The position numbers and the translations under genes were made by a program. Positions 11,737 to 24,130 of a stretch of 64,000 bases of DNA are shown piece by piece (positions within the stretch are counted from its first letter, which is position 1; each line of letters starts with the position of its first letter). The notes below the pieces were generated by a model. The model was not told where the DNA came from and made no database searches. It saw only the letters and a program-made list of their open reading frames with translations. This DNA is from Lactuca virosa (lineage: Eukaryota > Streptophyta > Magnoliopsida > Asterales > Asteraceae). The DNA lies in assembly GCA_928212115.1 (NCBI GenBank), contig CAKMRJ010003334.1, positions 35,531,385 to 35,595,384 of the forward strand, given 5' to 3'.

Positions 11737-12159
11737 ATGGCACCAAAGGCGGCAGAAAAGAAACCGGCGGAGAAGAAGCCAGTTGCTGAAAAAGCTCCGG
11801 CAGAGAAGAAACCAAAAGCGGGGAAGAAGCTACCAAAGGATGCGTCAACGACCGATAAGAAAAAGAAGAAGAACAAAAAGTCTGTGGAGACATACAAGAT
11901 CTATATATTCAAGGTTCTGAAGCAGGTTCATCCTGATATCGGAGTTTCAGGGAAGGCCATGGGTATCATGAACTCATTCATCAACGATATATTTGAGAAG
12001 CTGGCCCAGGAATCTTCGAAACTCGCAAGGTATAACAAGAAGCCTACCATCACTTCTAGGGAAATTCAGACCGCCGTGAGACTTGTACTTCCCGGTGAAT
12101 TGGCAAAACATGCCGTGTCTGAAGGTACCAAGGCTGTCACCAAATTTACCAGCACTTAA
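11737..12159 (+). CDS. Histone H2B (copy 1)
   Basis: 140-residue core histone that pairs with H2A in the nucleosome. The N-terminal tail (about residues 1-48) is a Lys/Ala/Pro repeat (AEKKPAEKK) ending in a KKKKKNKKS basic run. The histone fold follows, with ETYKIYIFKVLKQVHPD, SGKAMGIMNSFINDIFEKL and SREIQTAVRLVLPGELAKHA. The C-terminal AVTKFTS contains the Lys (K136) equivalent to the monoubiquitinated H2B lysine. The ATG at 11737 was chosen because the protein then starts MAPKA like other plant H2Bs; in-frame upstream codons have no homologous content. Intronless, as replication-dependent plant histones are. Differs from copy 2 at four residues (V16A, G29E, V70I, T140A). Confidence 0.97.
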   Translation: MAPKAAEKKPAEKKPVAEKAPAEKKPKAGKKLPKDASTTDKKKKKNKKSVETYKIYIFKVLKQVHPDIGVSGKAMGIMNSFINDIFEKLAQESSKLARYNKKPTITSREIQTAVRLVLPGELAKHAVSEGTKAVTKFTST

Positions 12160-13290
12160 AATGTCTTGAAGGTGTTAATCGACAATTTTCGATGTAAAAG
12201 TTTCAAATTTGAAGTGCCTGTAGAATCTTACAGTAATCCACCAGTTTTAAATGATATGAAAGTAGTATTTGTTCAGCTTTAATGTCAATTTCTATAACTG
12301 AATGCGACTGCATATTTCTTCCTTTAATTTCATTATGTCCATATCTTAATTACTGAAATGCGAAGGTATATAATTCAATCGAATAGGAACGGATGAACTA
12401 ATTCTTCCCTTTTCCCAAATTCGTCATAGATTTGAAGTTTTCGTACATCATTCTGGTGTATTTTAATTCCCTTTTCCCTAAAATAACAGTACATTTGTAA
12501 TGACGATATAACTGTGAATTTGGATTATGAACCCTTATTTTATCTTTATGTAATTGAAAATAATTCGAATTGCTAGGGTTTGTTGAAGGTTAGAAAAAAG
12601 TTGTTGGACCTAACTTGGCGAAAATTGAAGTCGAAGGAACTATGGTTTTCCTCAAGTCATTTTCAATATAGAACTTTAAGTATTGGTATTTATATTGATC
12701 ATGGCTTGCCGAAGTTTTAAAGCTTTAGATTAACGAATAATAATTGTAATACCCATTATGTATCATGACATATTGATGTTGATTAACATATGGATGATGA
12801 AGTCAAGTTTATTTTTTAAGTGAAAACCATAATTTTTTTTTTTTGTGGCAAATGTTATAAAAATAACATTTAAGGCAGAAAAGAAACAAGATCACGATGA
12901 CCATGACAACTCAAGGTATATAAAATCACAAATCGACTAACATTAGTGTCATGGTGTTGTATTTAATTAGAGATAAATGATTGAGGTGATGATGGTCAGT
13001 GAGATTTTTGGGACTTATGATGCATGATTTCTAGTTGAATTGACAATTTTTTTAGGTTTCATTATTTAAAAAATGGTAAACCTACAATCTGAACGGCAAA
13101 TATAAACCTATACAAAACCTATTTGAGTTGTTTATCATGAAACACTTACAATATTTTGGGCTTGCTACGGTTTTAACCTTGGTCCTCTGTTAACTTTTTC
13201 AAATTTATAAAACCAACTCTTATTGTGACACATATGAAAATACAATCGAAATCGAGTATCCATTCACTAGTAGAAACCACTTTGCCTAAG
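12160..13290. other. Intergenic, 3' of H2B copy 1
   Basis: H2B 3' untranslated region, then AT-rich sequence. No ORF, LTR end or TIR that I can support. Confidence 0.5.
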
Positions 13291-13298
13291 TAAATTGT

Positions 13299-14085
13299 TA
13301 GAAGTTCTCCAACACAACCAACCTTTGCACATCAACTTCACCCGAAGTGCCACCTTGTTTACCATTTGTTGTTGCTTTATTCTTTTCTTTATTCTTCAAT
13401 ATGAAGCATTCATCAATCGTGTGTCCCTTGTTGTGACAGTAATTGTAAACTTTCGTTTGCCTTTAGACTTGGGTCTCGCCATGTTGGAAGATTGAGGGCT
13501 TTTGCCTCTCTTTGTCGTTCTTCCTCTAGCATTTAAACCTTCGACTTTCACATCACTTGAACCACCGTATAATATGTGCTTCATCTTCTCTTTTGAATCC
13601 AAAGATGTCAAAACTTCATCTAACAGGAGAGTGTCACGACTATAAATGATATTATCATGAAAATGACCATAAGTTTCGGGCAACGACGACAGTAAGAATA
13701 AAGCTACTTCTGTATCTTCATATTCAACATCCATATTTTCCAAATTACCGACTAACTCTTTGAATGTGGATATATGATCGGCTAAAGAACTCCTTTTGCT
13801 CATCTTGAGATTAAACAATCTTTGTTTTAGGTGAAACTTGTTTGGTAAGCTTTTAGTCATCGATAGTTGCTCCAACTTTAGCCATAAAGAAGTCGTAGAA
13901 GTTTCCTTCAGAACATCGTAAACGACATCGTTTGAAAAATGCAAACAAATTTGGGAGAAAGCTTTTAGATCTTTCATCTGTTTTTCTTCTTCCGACCATG
14001 CAACGAGTATCTTACCAAAACCCAAAAGTGTCTTGCGTAAATCCATTTGTATGAGTATATCTCTCATCTTTACTTGCCATAACAC
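13299..14085 (-). pseudogene. Ty1/copia gag remnant
   Basis: A UBN2-type copia gag: LWQVKMRDIL, LWLKLEQLSMTKS, KQRLFNLKM and the LLSSLPETYGHF block. The downstream CCHC zinc knuckle (NYCHNKGHTIDEC) is in another frame and its first Cys is Tyr. Reading then stops at about 13299. No protease, integrase or RT follows, so the element is deleted beyond gag. Its 5' LTR and a one-mismatch primer binding site (14188-14199) lie just upstream. Confidence 0.88.
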
Positions 14086-14201
14086 AAACCTAGTGTTTCA
14101 ATCCAACAAAGGAATACCGTACTTCATCGTAGACATGATCAACCAATTGATAAAATAATTCCAATAAACTAATACTGAAACTCGGAAGCTCTTATACCAA
14201 T

Positions 14202-14665
14202 TGTAGTAAACGTGAATAGAAATACACACCAAGAATCCGAATAACTATAATAATATTAGTTCGAGTGGAATAAAATTAAGATATCAAACGTAAACAACCA
14301 CCAACGAGAATAACAATGTAGTAAATAAAAGAGGAACATAGATTTACGTGGAAAACCCAAAACGGGAAAAATCACGGGCGGAGGAATCCGAGAATCAATC
14401 CACTATAACTTGAAGGGTTTATAGGGTGTGAGAAAAAAACGATATTACAATGAGTTGTAATAGTGATTAAGAGATTAGGTTTAAAACCCTTTTGGTAGTC
14501 GTCGACTTGCTTGATTGCAAAGAAAAAAAAGCAATTGTAGTTTAATAGTTGTCGTAGGTCAATTACAAATCACGTATGATTTCTGATATATATACAAAAG
14601 CAAAGTTACACCAATGACCCTTAAACTATTGAACACTTGTCATATTCAGAAGGCATGTTTCAACA
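14202..14665 (-). repeat. 5' LTR of the copia remnant (464 bp)
   Basis: Minus strand runs TGTTGAAACATG...TTTACTACA, then AATTGGTATAAGAGC, which matches the tRNA-Met primer site with one change (C to A). A TATA-like TATATATAT lies on the minus strand near 14590. The end choice is supported by TG...CA and by the position of the primer site. Confidence 0.75.
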
Positions 14666-15076
14666 CAAAGTCTTTAGAACCACCCCAAGGACTATTCCAC
14701 GAGAGCAGGCTCTGACAGTCAAGTTAGATCAGTGTATGAAGTGAGATGGTTTCTCGTAGCCAGAGAGAACCATCTTGGTGAGGAGGGGGAGTGTGTGTAA
14801 TGGGGGTCATGTTTGAAGCCGGAAGAAGTCCCTCTCATGGATGAGGATCTGTTCTATTTATAGGGCTAGGTCAAAAGGGAATTTAGGTCATGCCTTGGGC
14901 TAACTCAATTCAAGCCTAACCAGCCATGGTTGGGCTGAGCTGCCAAAAGATGTTGCAAGGCGGTGTTCTCTTACTATGTTGTCGAGTATTGTTGTTAAGT
15001 AACAACTAGGCTATACTACAAAGTTGTTGGCAGGCTGGAGTGTTGGTGGATAGGTCTAACAAAATTGACCTATCCT

Positions 15077-15120
<44 letters not shown>

Positions 15121-15485
15121 GTCGTTCCACAACTAGTTAAATGGTCTGCCCGAGTCAAATGAAGCTTCCATTTCCCATTGGTTGATGTGGTTCGTGTTGT
15201 ACACCACAAATCACACAACCACGACCAATCAGAAACCAACTAGGATGGTGTTCACGGTTCGTCGTTATTTCCACGTACATCACGAAAGGTTTCGTGATGT
15301 GTATTCAACAAGGCTTTAGAGTTTCCGATTCATTCTATATTAAGTGGCTTAACATAATTATCAATTGTGATGTTTTGTTTACAAATTTCTTAATCCGAGA
15401 ATATATCAAAACTACTAGTAAGGCTATATGGAGTTTTTATAATTGAGTACTAGGTCTGTGTCAATGCACCTTTGTAAGATTTTGG
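14666..15485. other. Unassigned repeat-like stretch with (TA)n
   Basis: No gene. It contains (TA)n at 15079-15114, and near 15265-15303 the partly self-complementary TTCGTGATGTGT / ACATCACGAAAGG. Possibly degraded LTR sequence, but no termini are visible. Confidence 0.4.
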
Positions 15486-15489
15486 TGAG

Positions 15490-15930
15490 ATTTAGTACAC
15501 ATTAATCAAAAGGTTTCCATAGATTGTGAAGTCGTCCACGAAAACTTCTATGATGTTTTCAACATACTTGGAAAAGATGCTCACCATACATATTTACAAT
15601 GTCGTGAGTGTATTGCATAACCCATAGGGCATGTGTCTATACGCGAAAGTGCCAAAAGGACAAGTGGATGTGTTTTTCTCTTGGTTTTTTTGGGCAACCA
15701 GAATTTGATGAAAACCCGAGAAACCATCGAGTCAACAATAATGGGACTTCCCGATCAATCTTTCTAGCATTTGATTGATTAATGGAAAGGGAAATGGCCT
15801 CTCCTAGTTGAAGCATTCAACTTTCCATGATCAATACAGACTCTCCACCTGTTTTTCATGCGGGTGGGCACTAAATCTCCCTCATAATTCTTTACCACCG
15901 TGACTCCAGCCTTTTTCGGGACATTCCGAA
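15490..15930 (-). pseudogene. Athila/Tat-like Ty3/gypsy reverse transcriptase fragment
   Basis: Conceptual minus-strand reading shows VPKKAGVTVV, RMKNRWRVCIDHGKLN, HFPFP.INQMLERL, LDGFSGFHQI and CPFGTFAYRHMPYGLCN. This is the RT signature of the Athila/Tat group (compare VPKKGG, the DGYSGY block and FAYRRMPFGLCNAP), distinct from elements A-C. Stops and indels interrupt it. Confidence 0.8.
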
Positions 15931-15934
15931 TAGG

Positions 15935-17574
15935 TGATAGTTTCATTTTATTACTTCTATTCTTAGTTTATTTTTAGTTAAAAACCATCTCATTTTAGTT
16001 AATCTTCATGCATATTTTCTCTTTTTGTTATTTTTCTCCTTTATCGGGTGCTTTCCAGTATTTTGAGCTTAATTATAGGATCTACCGAAGACTATTTGTC
16101 ATTGGAGGTATGGAATAAGTGCAAGACTATTGGAGGCTTTAGATTTGCTTGTGGATTTGAGGTGGTGCGATTGGGCTTTGTGTCAATATAAACAAGAAAA
16201 CGATTTGGACTTAATTTTTGGACGAGAATGATGACGAGACGTCGAGGACTCGAGCTAAGGAAGATTAAAGGAGCATTGGATCATCTTTGACAGCTTTGGA
16301 AAAGCATAATTGGGCTCCCAAGAAATTGTGCAAATGGGCTGAGATATTAATGAAAAGATTGTGCTGGTGTATTATTTAAATGGGCCAATGCATCCATTCA
16401 GCGAGACCCACGCGGTCCGCATGGAACCACAAACGGTCTGCGTGGATCGTAATGTGAAGGATCCGGGTTTTTGGCATGAGTATCTACTTTGGGAAGGTTG
16501 GTGGATTATTTTTGGCCAACTTTTAGATCCGGAAATAAGCCCCTTTTTACTGGAGATTTTGAATGGAGTTCGACAACAACACTCTCAAGAACAACTCTTT
16601 TTGCTCTCAAAAGAGTCTTGGAAGAAATTGAAGATTTAGAAGATTGGTGTAATTTCATTTCATCTTGCAACTTGAATCATGTTTGGTACCTCTAAACTAC
16701 TTTGCATTTCTTTTATTTTAGCCATGCTTGACTAGACTTATATTTGGTTGATCGGGGTTTAGCCCATGGATGATTGGTTGTTTTGAAGACTTATTCTATC
16801 TTGTGTTTGAAGTTTATGGAAATGTTTTCTAGTCAAACATCTTCTTGTGTTTATTTGTCCTTGATCATGAGCTTTGATGAATGAATGCTTATTTTTGTTG
16901 ACTAATTTATTGGTTAAGTAATGGGCCCTCAAATTAGCAAGCAACAAATGGTTTCTATGTTTGTTTTCGTTTCATTTAAACCATGGAAATGTTTCCTCCA
17001 TAATGATAATGTAAGCATTTGATTATCTTTTGGACTTGGTAACGCTTAGAACTTAAAGCTAATTGATTTTCACAAGATTATATGTTTCATTGATTTTGTG
17101 ACTTTAATTAAGGGAATATGTTAAGAGCTCCTCTAACCATTTTAATAACAATGAAGAGTTGAGGTAATTTGTGCTTATGAATTGCTATAGCCAAGTTAAA
17201 TTAATTCATAAGTGTTGTTCCACTTAGTCTAATGATAAGTCAACTATGTCGTCCATGTGGTGTATCCCAAAATCAACCAACTTTACTTCATTGAACTTAA
17301 CTAAATCATTTACTTATTTACTTGTCATATTTACATTCTAGCTTAGTTTTAATTATCTCAAGCAATCAAAAAGATTACCCCCCCCCCTCCCTCATTTTAC
17401 TTTTACTCTTATTTTATAAGTCCTTGAACACGTGATTTACATAGAGATTTAAATTGAACCAATCTCCGTGGATACGATCTCTTTTACGCTATACACTATT
17501 TTAGTGTGTAATATTTAAGGTGTTTATTTTGTTGGCCTCGATAACCACCAACGGGACTAACCCATTTACTATCA
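15935..17574 (+). repeat. Candidate Athila/Tat-type LTR (1,640 bp)
   Basis: Begins TGATAG and ends CTATCA, a 6-bp inverted terminus. Its 3' part has the AATCTCCGTGGATACGAT...TTTAGTGTGTAATATTT block typical of these LTRs. No 5-bp target duplication is visible, and the first bases overlap the neighbouring RT-like reading, so the left boundary is uncertain. Confidence 0.55.
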
Positions 17575-17606
17575 GAGACGGGATAGATTATACCTATGTC
17601 CAAAAG

Positions 17607-20014
17607 TGTAACATACACGTTCAGTTATCGTGTTATGTAATTTTAAAAGTGAATAACATAATGAAATATTATATGAATTTGAGCGTTGAGTTCTAACATG
17701 ATAGTTTTTACTAGAATTGAAGTAAATCTATGTATAGAATCGTTCAGAAACTGATGGGAAATCTTATGAGATTCCAATCAAATGTCAGCTATTGAAATTA
17801 ACAAAAATATAAAGTTGAAAATAAGTAAAATTATATTATTGAAAGTTGTAAAGAATCTCGTTAGAAATATTTAGGAGAAAACCTCATCGAAATCTGAGTT
17901 ATAACGAAGAAGTTATGACTCCTTAAAGTTTCGCGACAGAACCGACACGACACCATATGACGTAAAAAGCGAGTTTACGATGAACTACTTTTTAGCCTTT
18001 GTGATCTAAATGAAAGTCGTAGTATTCGTTAAACCGAGAATTTTCATAGAAAGAACGTCCAAATCTGACTTCGTATGAGGAAGTTATGATTTTTCTAAGT
18101 TTCGATATAACAATATACATCTAAAAACTCGAAATAAAAATCAAGTGATTTTTAGCCGACACAACCTAAACAAGAATCTAAGGTCTCATTGATAGTAGTA
18201 CAACGGTAAAAAGACAGACGAAAACGGACGTCGGATGAAGAAGTTATGAATTTTTAACGGACTTTTCCTGTTCCGGCCTATTAAAAATATAATTTTAAAA
18301 ATGAAGTAAAAATTAGCCGACAGAGTCTAAACGAAAGTTGTAGAGTATCATCTCGCATACGCGTGGATATAAAGAACGTCAAAAACAGAGCTCGTATGCA
18401 AAATATTTGGATTTTAGAAGTTTAGAAAATCAGTGTACGCCCAGCGTACTCATGTTTGTGATCCGGAGCTGGCCACGTCAACGCCTTCTTCGCATACGAC
18501 ACGTGTCACGCAGGTTTGACACGTCTGATGCCACGCATCACGCTACGTGCAACGTACTCGGTGTACGCCCAACGTACTAAGCCGTAATGCATTACGCCCC
18601 GCGTAATGGAGTATACGCCCAACGGATAGATTATCAGAGCAGTACGCCCCACGTACATAAGGATTTACGCCCAACGTAAATCGTGATTCAGCACCCTATA
18701 AATAGAAAGCAAGACCTCCGGGTTTTGTTTACAAAATCTATTCTCTCTCACTCTCTGCTTCTTCTCTAGCTACTTTTAACCCCCCGAGGTCCCGGTATCA
18801 TCCCCGACACCCGAAGCAAGTCCCGACGCTCCGAAGTTCCCGAGAAAATCATATTTTCAAGTCGAAACTCTGCCCGCGTAAGGCCGGTTTTCAACTAAAA
18901 TTCCCCGTTTTCATCAAAGAAAGTCATTTTTAGACACGAAGTGCTGCACAAATTACTATTTTAACCTCCGGTTATTTCACGATGAGTGCAATATATAGAA
19001 ACAATTGTATGTTATGTGTTATATATGCTATGTGCTTTTCCATGTTATTTTCCCGTGTTATTATTTCGTGCTATTTTGATAGCAAAGCTGTACCTTTGGC
19101 CATGTGATCAGTGAAATGACTTAGATTCACAGTGATATTGGTATGTAGCCTATGGCCGTGTAGAGCATGTCTAGCAAGAGAATGACTTCTACCCCTATGG
19201 CATTGCCAGAAGGTTAGATAGGGTTGAAAGCCTGAAATCTACCAAAATGTTTAATCAAAAATTGTATGTCTTCTATGCCATTTGGGCCGAAGCGTTATTG
19301 ATGTATATCAAGTATTGAAATTGTTATGTCTCATTGATTGTATATCTTTGAATCAAATCATTGATTGATATGGAAATCTTGTCGCATGATTCACATTTGC
19401 CTTTGTTGTTCCTTGTTCCCTTTGCTTCTACCATATTGAAGTATATATATGGCATAACGTTATATTGTATCTATTATTGAACTCACTAAGCGTCACCGCT
19501 TACCCCTCTCAGTGTTTAATAATTGCAGGTAATAAGCATCCAGTATAGTCATATACTGTTGGAAGATTTAGAACAGTTTATATTATTACTTTTGTACTTG
19601 GGTTTACGTTTGTATAAAAGCTTTAATATCTTGGGTATTTATGTAATATACTAAAACTTAGTCGGTTTGTATCTAGTCTTTTGTAATCAAATTATCAATG
19701 TAAAATATTATTTTTGAATATGCATGTAGCATGTTCTGGAGTAACTTGGAGTAACAATGTCTTTAGTATGAAAGTTTGGGTCTTTCAAAAAGCTTTGTAA
19801 TTTCTTTCTTTACTACCTCCATCATGGGTGGGTTTAATATTCTTTGTGCCTCTCGGGTTGGTTTGAAGTCTTCCTCCATGAGAATCTTGTGCATGCATAT
19901 TAAAGGACTCAACCGTTTGATATACACGATGGTCCACCCTATTGCCTTTTATTAAAATGATGTTTTATCGCTTATTATATCTTACATGTCTAACTTGAAG
20001 TTGCGGGCGTTACA
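17607..20014 (+). repeat. Full-length LTR of the element C family (2,408 bp, apparently solo)
   Basis: Starts TGTAACATACACG and ends GGGCGTTACA. It is similar over much of its length to the reverse complement of the 2,460-bp LTR at 60730-63189 (both carry repeated GAAGTTATGA, AAAGAACGTC and TTAGCCGAC blocks). A TATA box CTATAAATAG is at 18695-18704. No convincing primer site follows (only TTGGTA matches) and flanking 5-mers differ, so it may be a remnant of a larger element rather than a clean solo LTR. Confidence 0.75.
18434..18682. repeat. Covarying TACGCCC..CGTA palindrome array
   Basis: Copies include GTACGC-CCA-GCGTAC, GTACG-CCCAA-CGTAC, CATTACGC-CCC-GCGTAATG, GTACG-CCCCA-CGTAC and ATTTACG-CCCAA-CGTAAAT. 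The arms differ between copies but remain self-complementary within each. The array ends about 15 bp before the TATA box. Confidence 0.85.
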
Positions 20015-20277
20015 TTGGTAATGGGGTGGTTGTATTTGTTGATAACTCATGTTTTGGTTGTTGTTCTACCCTTTATTTCCTTAGGACTAATCATAACCTC
20101 TTTGATTTGACTCGAAATAGCCTTCTAAAGCATATGCATATTCATAATCTTCTTCTTGAAGTTGGGGTACATATTGGTTGGGTGTCCCACTTGAGTGCAA
20201 ATACCACAAATTCGGGGTGTGGGTTGCATACCTTTGTCTTTCGTGGGCATCATCAATAACTTTGTAAGCTCTAATAG

Positions 20278-20960
20278 TTAAGATTCGATATGTGGAGTGC
20301 TCACCTCATTCACTTCCCGTGGTGGATCCATGTACCAACTATCTTCGTGAAAAGTGTGCTTAAAATCTTTCGCCATGTTTTTACTTAACGCCCGAATTTC
20401 TATTGGAGTTTTTATCAACAATTGACCCTCCAATTGAAGCATTAATGAGTCGCCTCTACCATGGTAGCATGCCTTAACAAAATTAATGGAGGAGGTTGTA
20501 TTCGAATATACCATGCTTTGGACACCGGGAGCACAACTGCTTGAATCTTTCCCAATAGGTGTGTAATGCTTCATTATTGTTTTGCTTGATTCCAATGATC
20601 TCCCTTCTCAAGGTTGGAGCTTTCATATTTGGATAGTACTTGTCTAAAAAAAATTGTGCAAGATCTACCCATGTGTTGATTGTCCCCAGTGAGATATCAT
20701 AGAGCCAATCGTCCGCTGAGTATTGCACTACAAAAGGGAATGCCCTAAGCTTGATCTAATCACCCGTGACATTGTTTGGTTTTATGCCCACAAAAACAAC
20801 ATGGAACTCTATGAGGAACTTATGGGGCTCTTCATTTTTAGCCATATAGAGCTTGGGAGTAGGTGGATGAGTCTGTATTTTAGTTATAGGTTGGTTGTAG
20901 CCGGGTAAGTGATGCAAAGAGTTTGATGAACAACCTTTTGCCTCACCCATTAGCGAAGGG
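20278..20960 (-). pseudogene. Athila/Tat-like gag fragment
   Basis: Minus-strand frames show the retrotransposon gag signature: DDWLYDISLGTINTWVDLAQ, FLDKYYP, LRREI.GIKQ, WERFKQLCSRCPKHGI. This spacing (W...L.TW..L...FL.K.FP ... WERF..L...CP.HG) is typical of Athila/Tat gag. Frame changes occur near 20500 and 20750. It may belong to the same dead element as the RT fragment at 15.5-15.9 kb, split by the LTRs between them. Confidence 0.75.
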
Positions 20961-21267
20961 TTTGCTCACGTGGTGTATGAGGGTTATTGCCTCCCTCTTC
21001 TCATATGGTATGATTTGGAATTAATGTTTATAAAGGTGTAAAGTCTGGGGTGATGTGAGTAGGTGATGTGGGTGAAGTGGTATCTCTAGGTGATGATGGT
21101 TGGGGAGAGGGTGAGACTTAAACCCCTTTGAGTGTGGGTGATGTAGGTTATCATAAGGTTTAGGGAATTTGAGAAAGAGACTTAAACCCCTTTGAGTGTG
21201 GATGATGTAGGTTAGATGATCTAGGAGTTCGCTTTGTGTCTTGGAGTCCAAGGATATATCAGTAAAG

Positions 21268-23179
21268 TGACAGTTCAGGCCTTTTATGAATTTTGGATTT
21301 TAGTTCGGAAAGTTTTATGGCAAGGTAGAGTTGATAGAAGTGTAGAGATTCTCATTACCTTTTCGTGGATATAAGGACCGTATCTGATTTAGAACGAAGA
21401 AGTTATGGCCTTCGGAAGTTTGGTGGCTTTAAGGCTGAGCCTAGTACGCTGGGCATACATAGGGAGTACATTGGGTGTACTAGGCAGGAGGATCGCGGTC
21501 ACCTTATGGAGTATGTTGGGCATACTGGGAGTACGCATGGCGTATTCCAGCCTCATGCAAACCCTAATTTAGGGTCTTGGACACTATTTAATGATATTAA
21601 CTCACCTCTAATCCCTCTTATCTTCAGCCTCCATCCCATTAAACCCTATATTCGAAACCCTAGCTTCCATTTGAGCATTTTGAGGTTTTTGGTGTGCGTT
21701 GGAAAAGAAGGAGTTCTTGTTGGAATCTTTGCTTGGCTTGGAGCTTGTGGATCCAAGCTCTAATCATCTTCATCAACTTCCAGAAGGTATAAAGTTTTTA
21801 ACTTGATAAATCTATGTGTTAGATCTAGTCTAGGGTATGTTTTGGGTTTATTTTGGTCCTTAGAGTCATCCTTGTGAGTATGAGATACTCCAAGAGCCTA
21901 GAATGTTGGATCTTAGCACTTATGAGGTTGTGGGTACATAAAAATGTCATCTTGATGGGTTTGGGTGAGTCATGATTAAGTTGGTGTTCATATTATGGGC
22001 TTATAAGGATAAAAACGGGTTTTGGGTCCCCTTAAGGCATGCAAGGGAGTAAAGTTGGCAACTTTATGGTTTAAGACCCTATCTAGGATCAGATATGTGT
22101 TTGGACAATTTGACTTAACCTAATAAGAACTTAATATGGATTTTTGTGCCTCTGATGAGTACGCTGGACGTATGTAGGAGTACGCACAACGTATCATGCA
22201 TCAGCTGCTTGTACGTGGTGCTTCAAGGGTGAGTACGCGGGACGTACGTTTCTGGTACGCAGGGCATACTCTCCATGGTGTCCATTTTGGGCCTTGTAGG
22301 TGTTGGGCATTGTGGGGCCATTGAACTTCTGGCTTTGGGTCATGGATAGACTATGGGCTTTCTTGGAATTAGGTTCATGATGGTTTTTGGGCCCAATTAA
22401 GAAGTTGGGCCATATTGGGCATTGGGATGCCATTTAGGAGATTGAGCTTTTGAGGAAATGGGTTGGGCCAAGTAAGAAAAAGGGTAAAATGGCTTTTTAC
22501 CATTGATATTGGACAAGTAATTTAGATTATTGATTATGGGTCAAGATCTAATTATTAATTGGATATTATTTGATGGTGCTAGCGCGCAGAGATTTTCCGG
22601 ATCAGCAGTCTGAGATTTTATTGAGCTGCTAGAGGTGATTTTCCTCGCTGTGTTTTGGCGGGTCGAAGACACCAATGTCGGCGCATGGTTTATTATGTTT
22701 AGGATGTTATTTGTCTGTGTGACTCTTGCATGTGTTATGTGTTTATATGTATACCAGACGAGACTTGATGATTATATTGTATGTTATTTATCTTTATGAT
22801 TTATGCATGTGTATATGTTTGTATGTATACCGAGCGAGGCCCGATGCTAGGCGGCGCCTGATGACTGACAGATCTGTTCCAACCGGGGCTCGATGCCGGG
22901 CGGGGCCCATTATATGTTTGATATGTATGGTATGTGGTATTTTGGGGAACTCAGTAAACTTTGTGCTTACGATTTACAATTTATGTTTCAGGTACTTTTG
23001 TTTCGAAAGAGAAGAGCTCGGGATGACTGCATTACACACACCACATTGTTACACATATTACATGACTCTAATGTTTGTTGATACACTCTGATTCACTATG
23101 TTTTTATGATATTGTTTTGGATAATGGTTTTATTAATCTAAAAATCGAAATGTTTATTATTAATTTTTGGGAAGTTACA
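21268..23179 (+). repeat. Gypsy LTR fragment (left boundary uncertain)
   Basis: Ends AAGTTACA at 23179 after a GGTATTTTGGGGAACTCAGTAA...TTTCAGGTAC segment like that of LTR A and of 6880-7131. It contains GATATAAGGACC, GAAGAAGTTATGGCC, then a TACGC-type palindrome array at about 21445-21545, a TATA-like CTATTTAATG near 21572, and a second motif cluster at 22155-22280. The left boundary near 21268 is a guess. Confidence 0.6.
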
Positions 23180-24069
23180 TCCTCGTTTTTAGCACAACAA
23201 GTAATTGCTTGCATGCATGTTGATTGATTCAAAATTAAACTATATATATGCCTTTAATTTGATCTTATAACATAAATAGAGCACCATAGATCGAATTAAA
23301 ATAAAGAAAGAGACAATTAACGACCAATTTACGCTTTGCTGACAACATAGATCGCATAGAGAGGATGTGAATGTACAACAATAGCAACACCCGAACTAAT
23401 ATTAACAATGTCACATTTTTCCCTCTAAACCAATCATTCAATCACAACTCTTGTTACCAAAGTCGTACATAAAACATTCACCCAAACTTCTTCTTCAACC
23501 TCATGAAAGACAATGGCTTTGTTGATGTCGTCGGTTTCTCCACGGATGATAAAGCCCAACCATAACTTTTCAGGTTATTGGGTGGTCGAAAGGAAGTGAT
23601 GAAAACCCATTTATGGAGAGTGAGTTCGAAAATAGAAAGAAAATCAAGCACATAAAAATGGAGCAATTATGTATTTGCATATGTTTATTTCATTTATATT
23701 ATTTTTTTTAATTTTTTAATTTTTTTATAATCTATTTTACACATATTTTATTATATTATAGGGTGAATTGAGAAATTATGTATTTGCATATGTTTATTTT
23801 ATTTATATTGCAAACCGGATAAAATCGAAAAGTTAGTGTCAAAATTGCAAAAGATTGAAATCTCAATGTCAAAATCGCAAAAATAAAATAAAAACATCGT
23901 GTCTTTTCCGTCATTTTTTTCCGCTTCTGGCACGTCATCAGTGACAACTAGATGAGTTGAATCAACTCGATCAACCGGTCAGAATTACAACAAATTGAAA
24001 ACATACTTACTTAATTCTAAAAAAAAACACGGTGCCAAAATCGAAAAAATGAAATGTTAGTGAGTTTTG

Positions 24070-24130
<61 letters not shown>

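Noticed and set aside
16361..16695. 92- and 68-codon ORFs in the LTR at 15.9-17.6 kb
   Set aside because: Overlapping frames in LTR sequence, no homology recognised, no gag or accessory features.
20014..20030. Primer binding site after the LTR ending at 20014
   Set aside because: Only TTGGTA agrees with the tRNA-Met site; the following bases (ATGGGG) do not.
21021..21251. Pro/His/Leu-rich 76-codon minus ORF
   Set aside because: Low-complexity reading of a repeated GTGAGTAGGTGATG-type stretch; no support.
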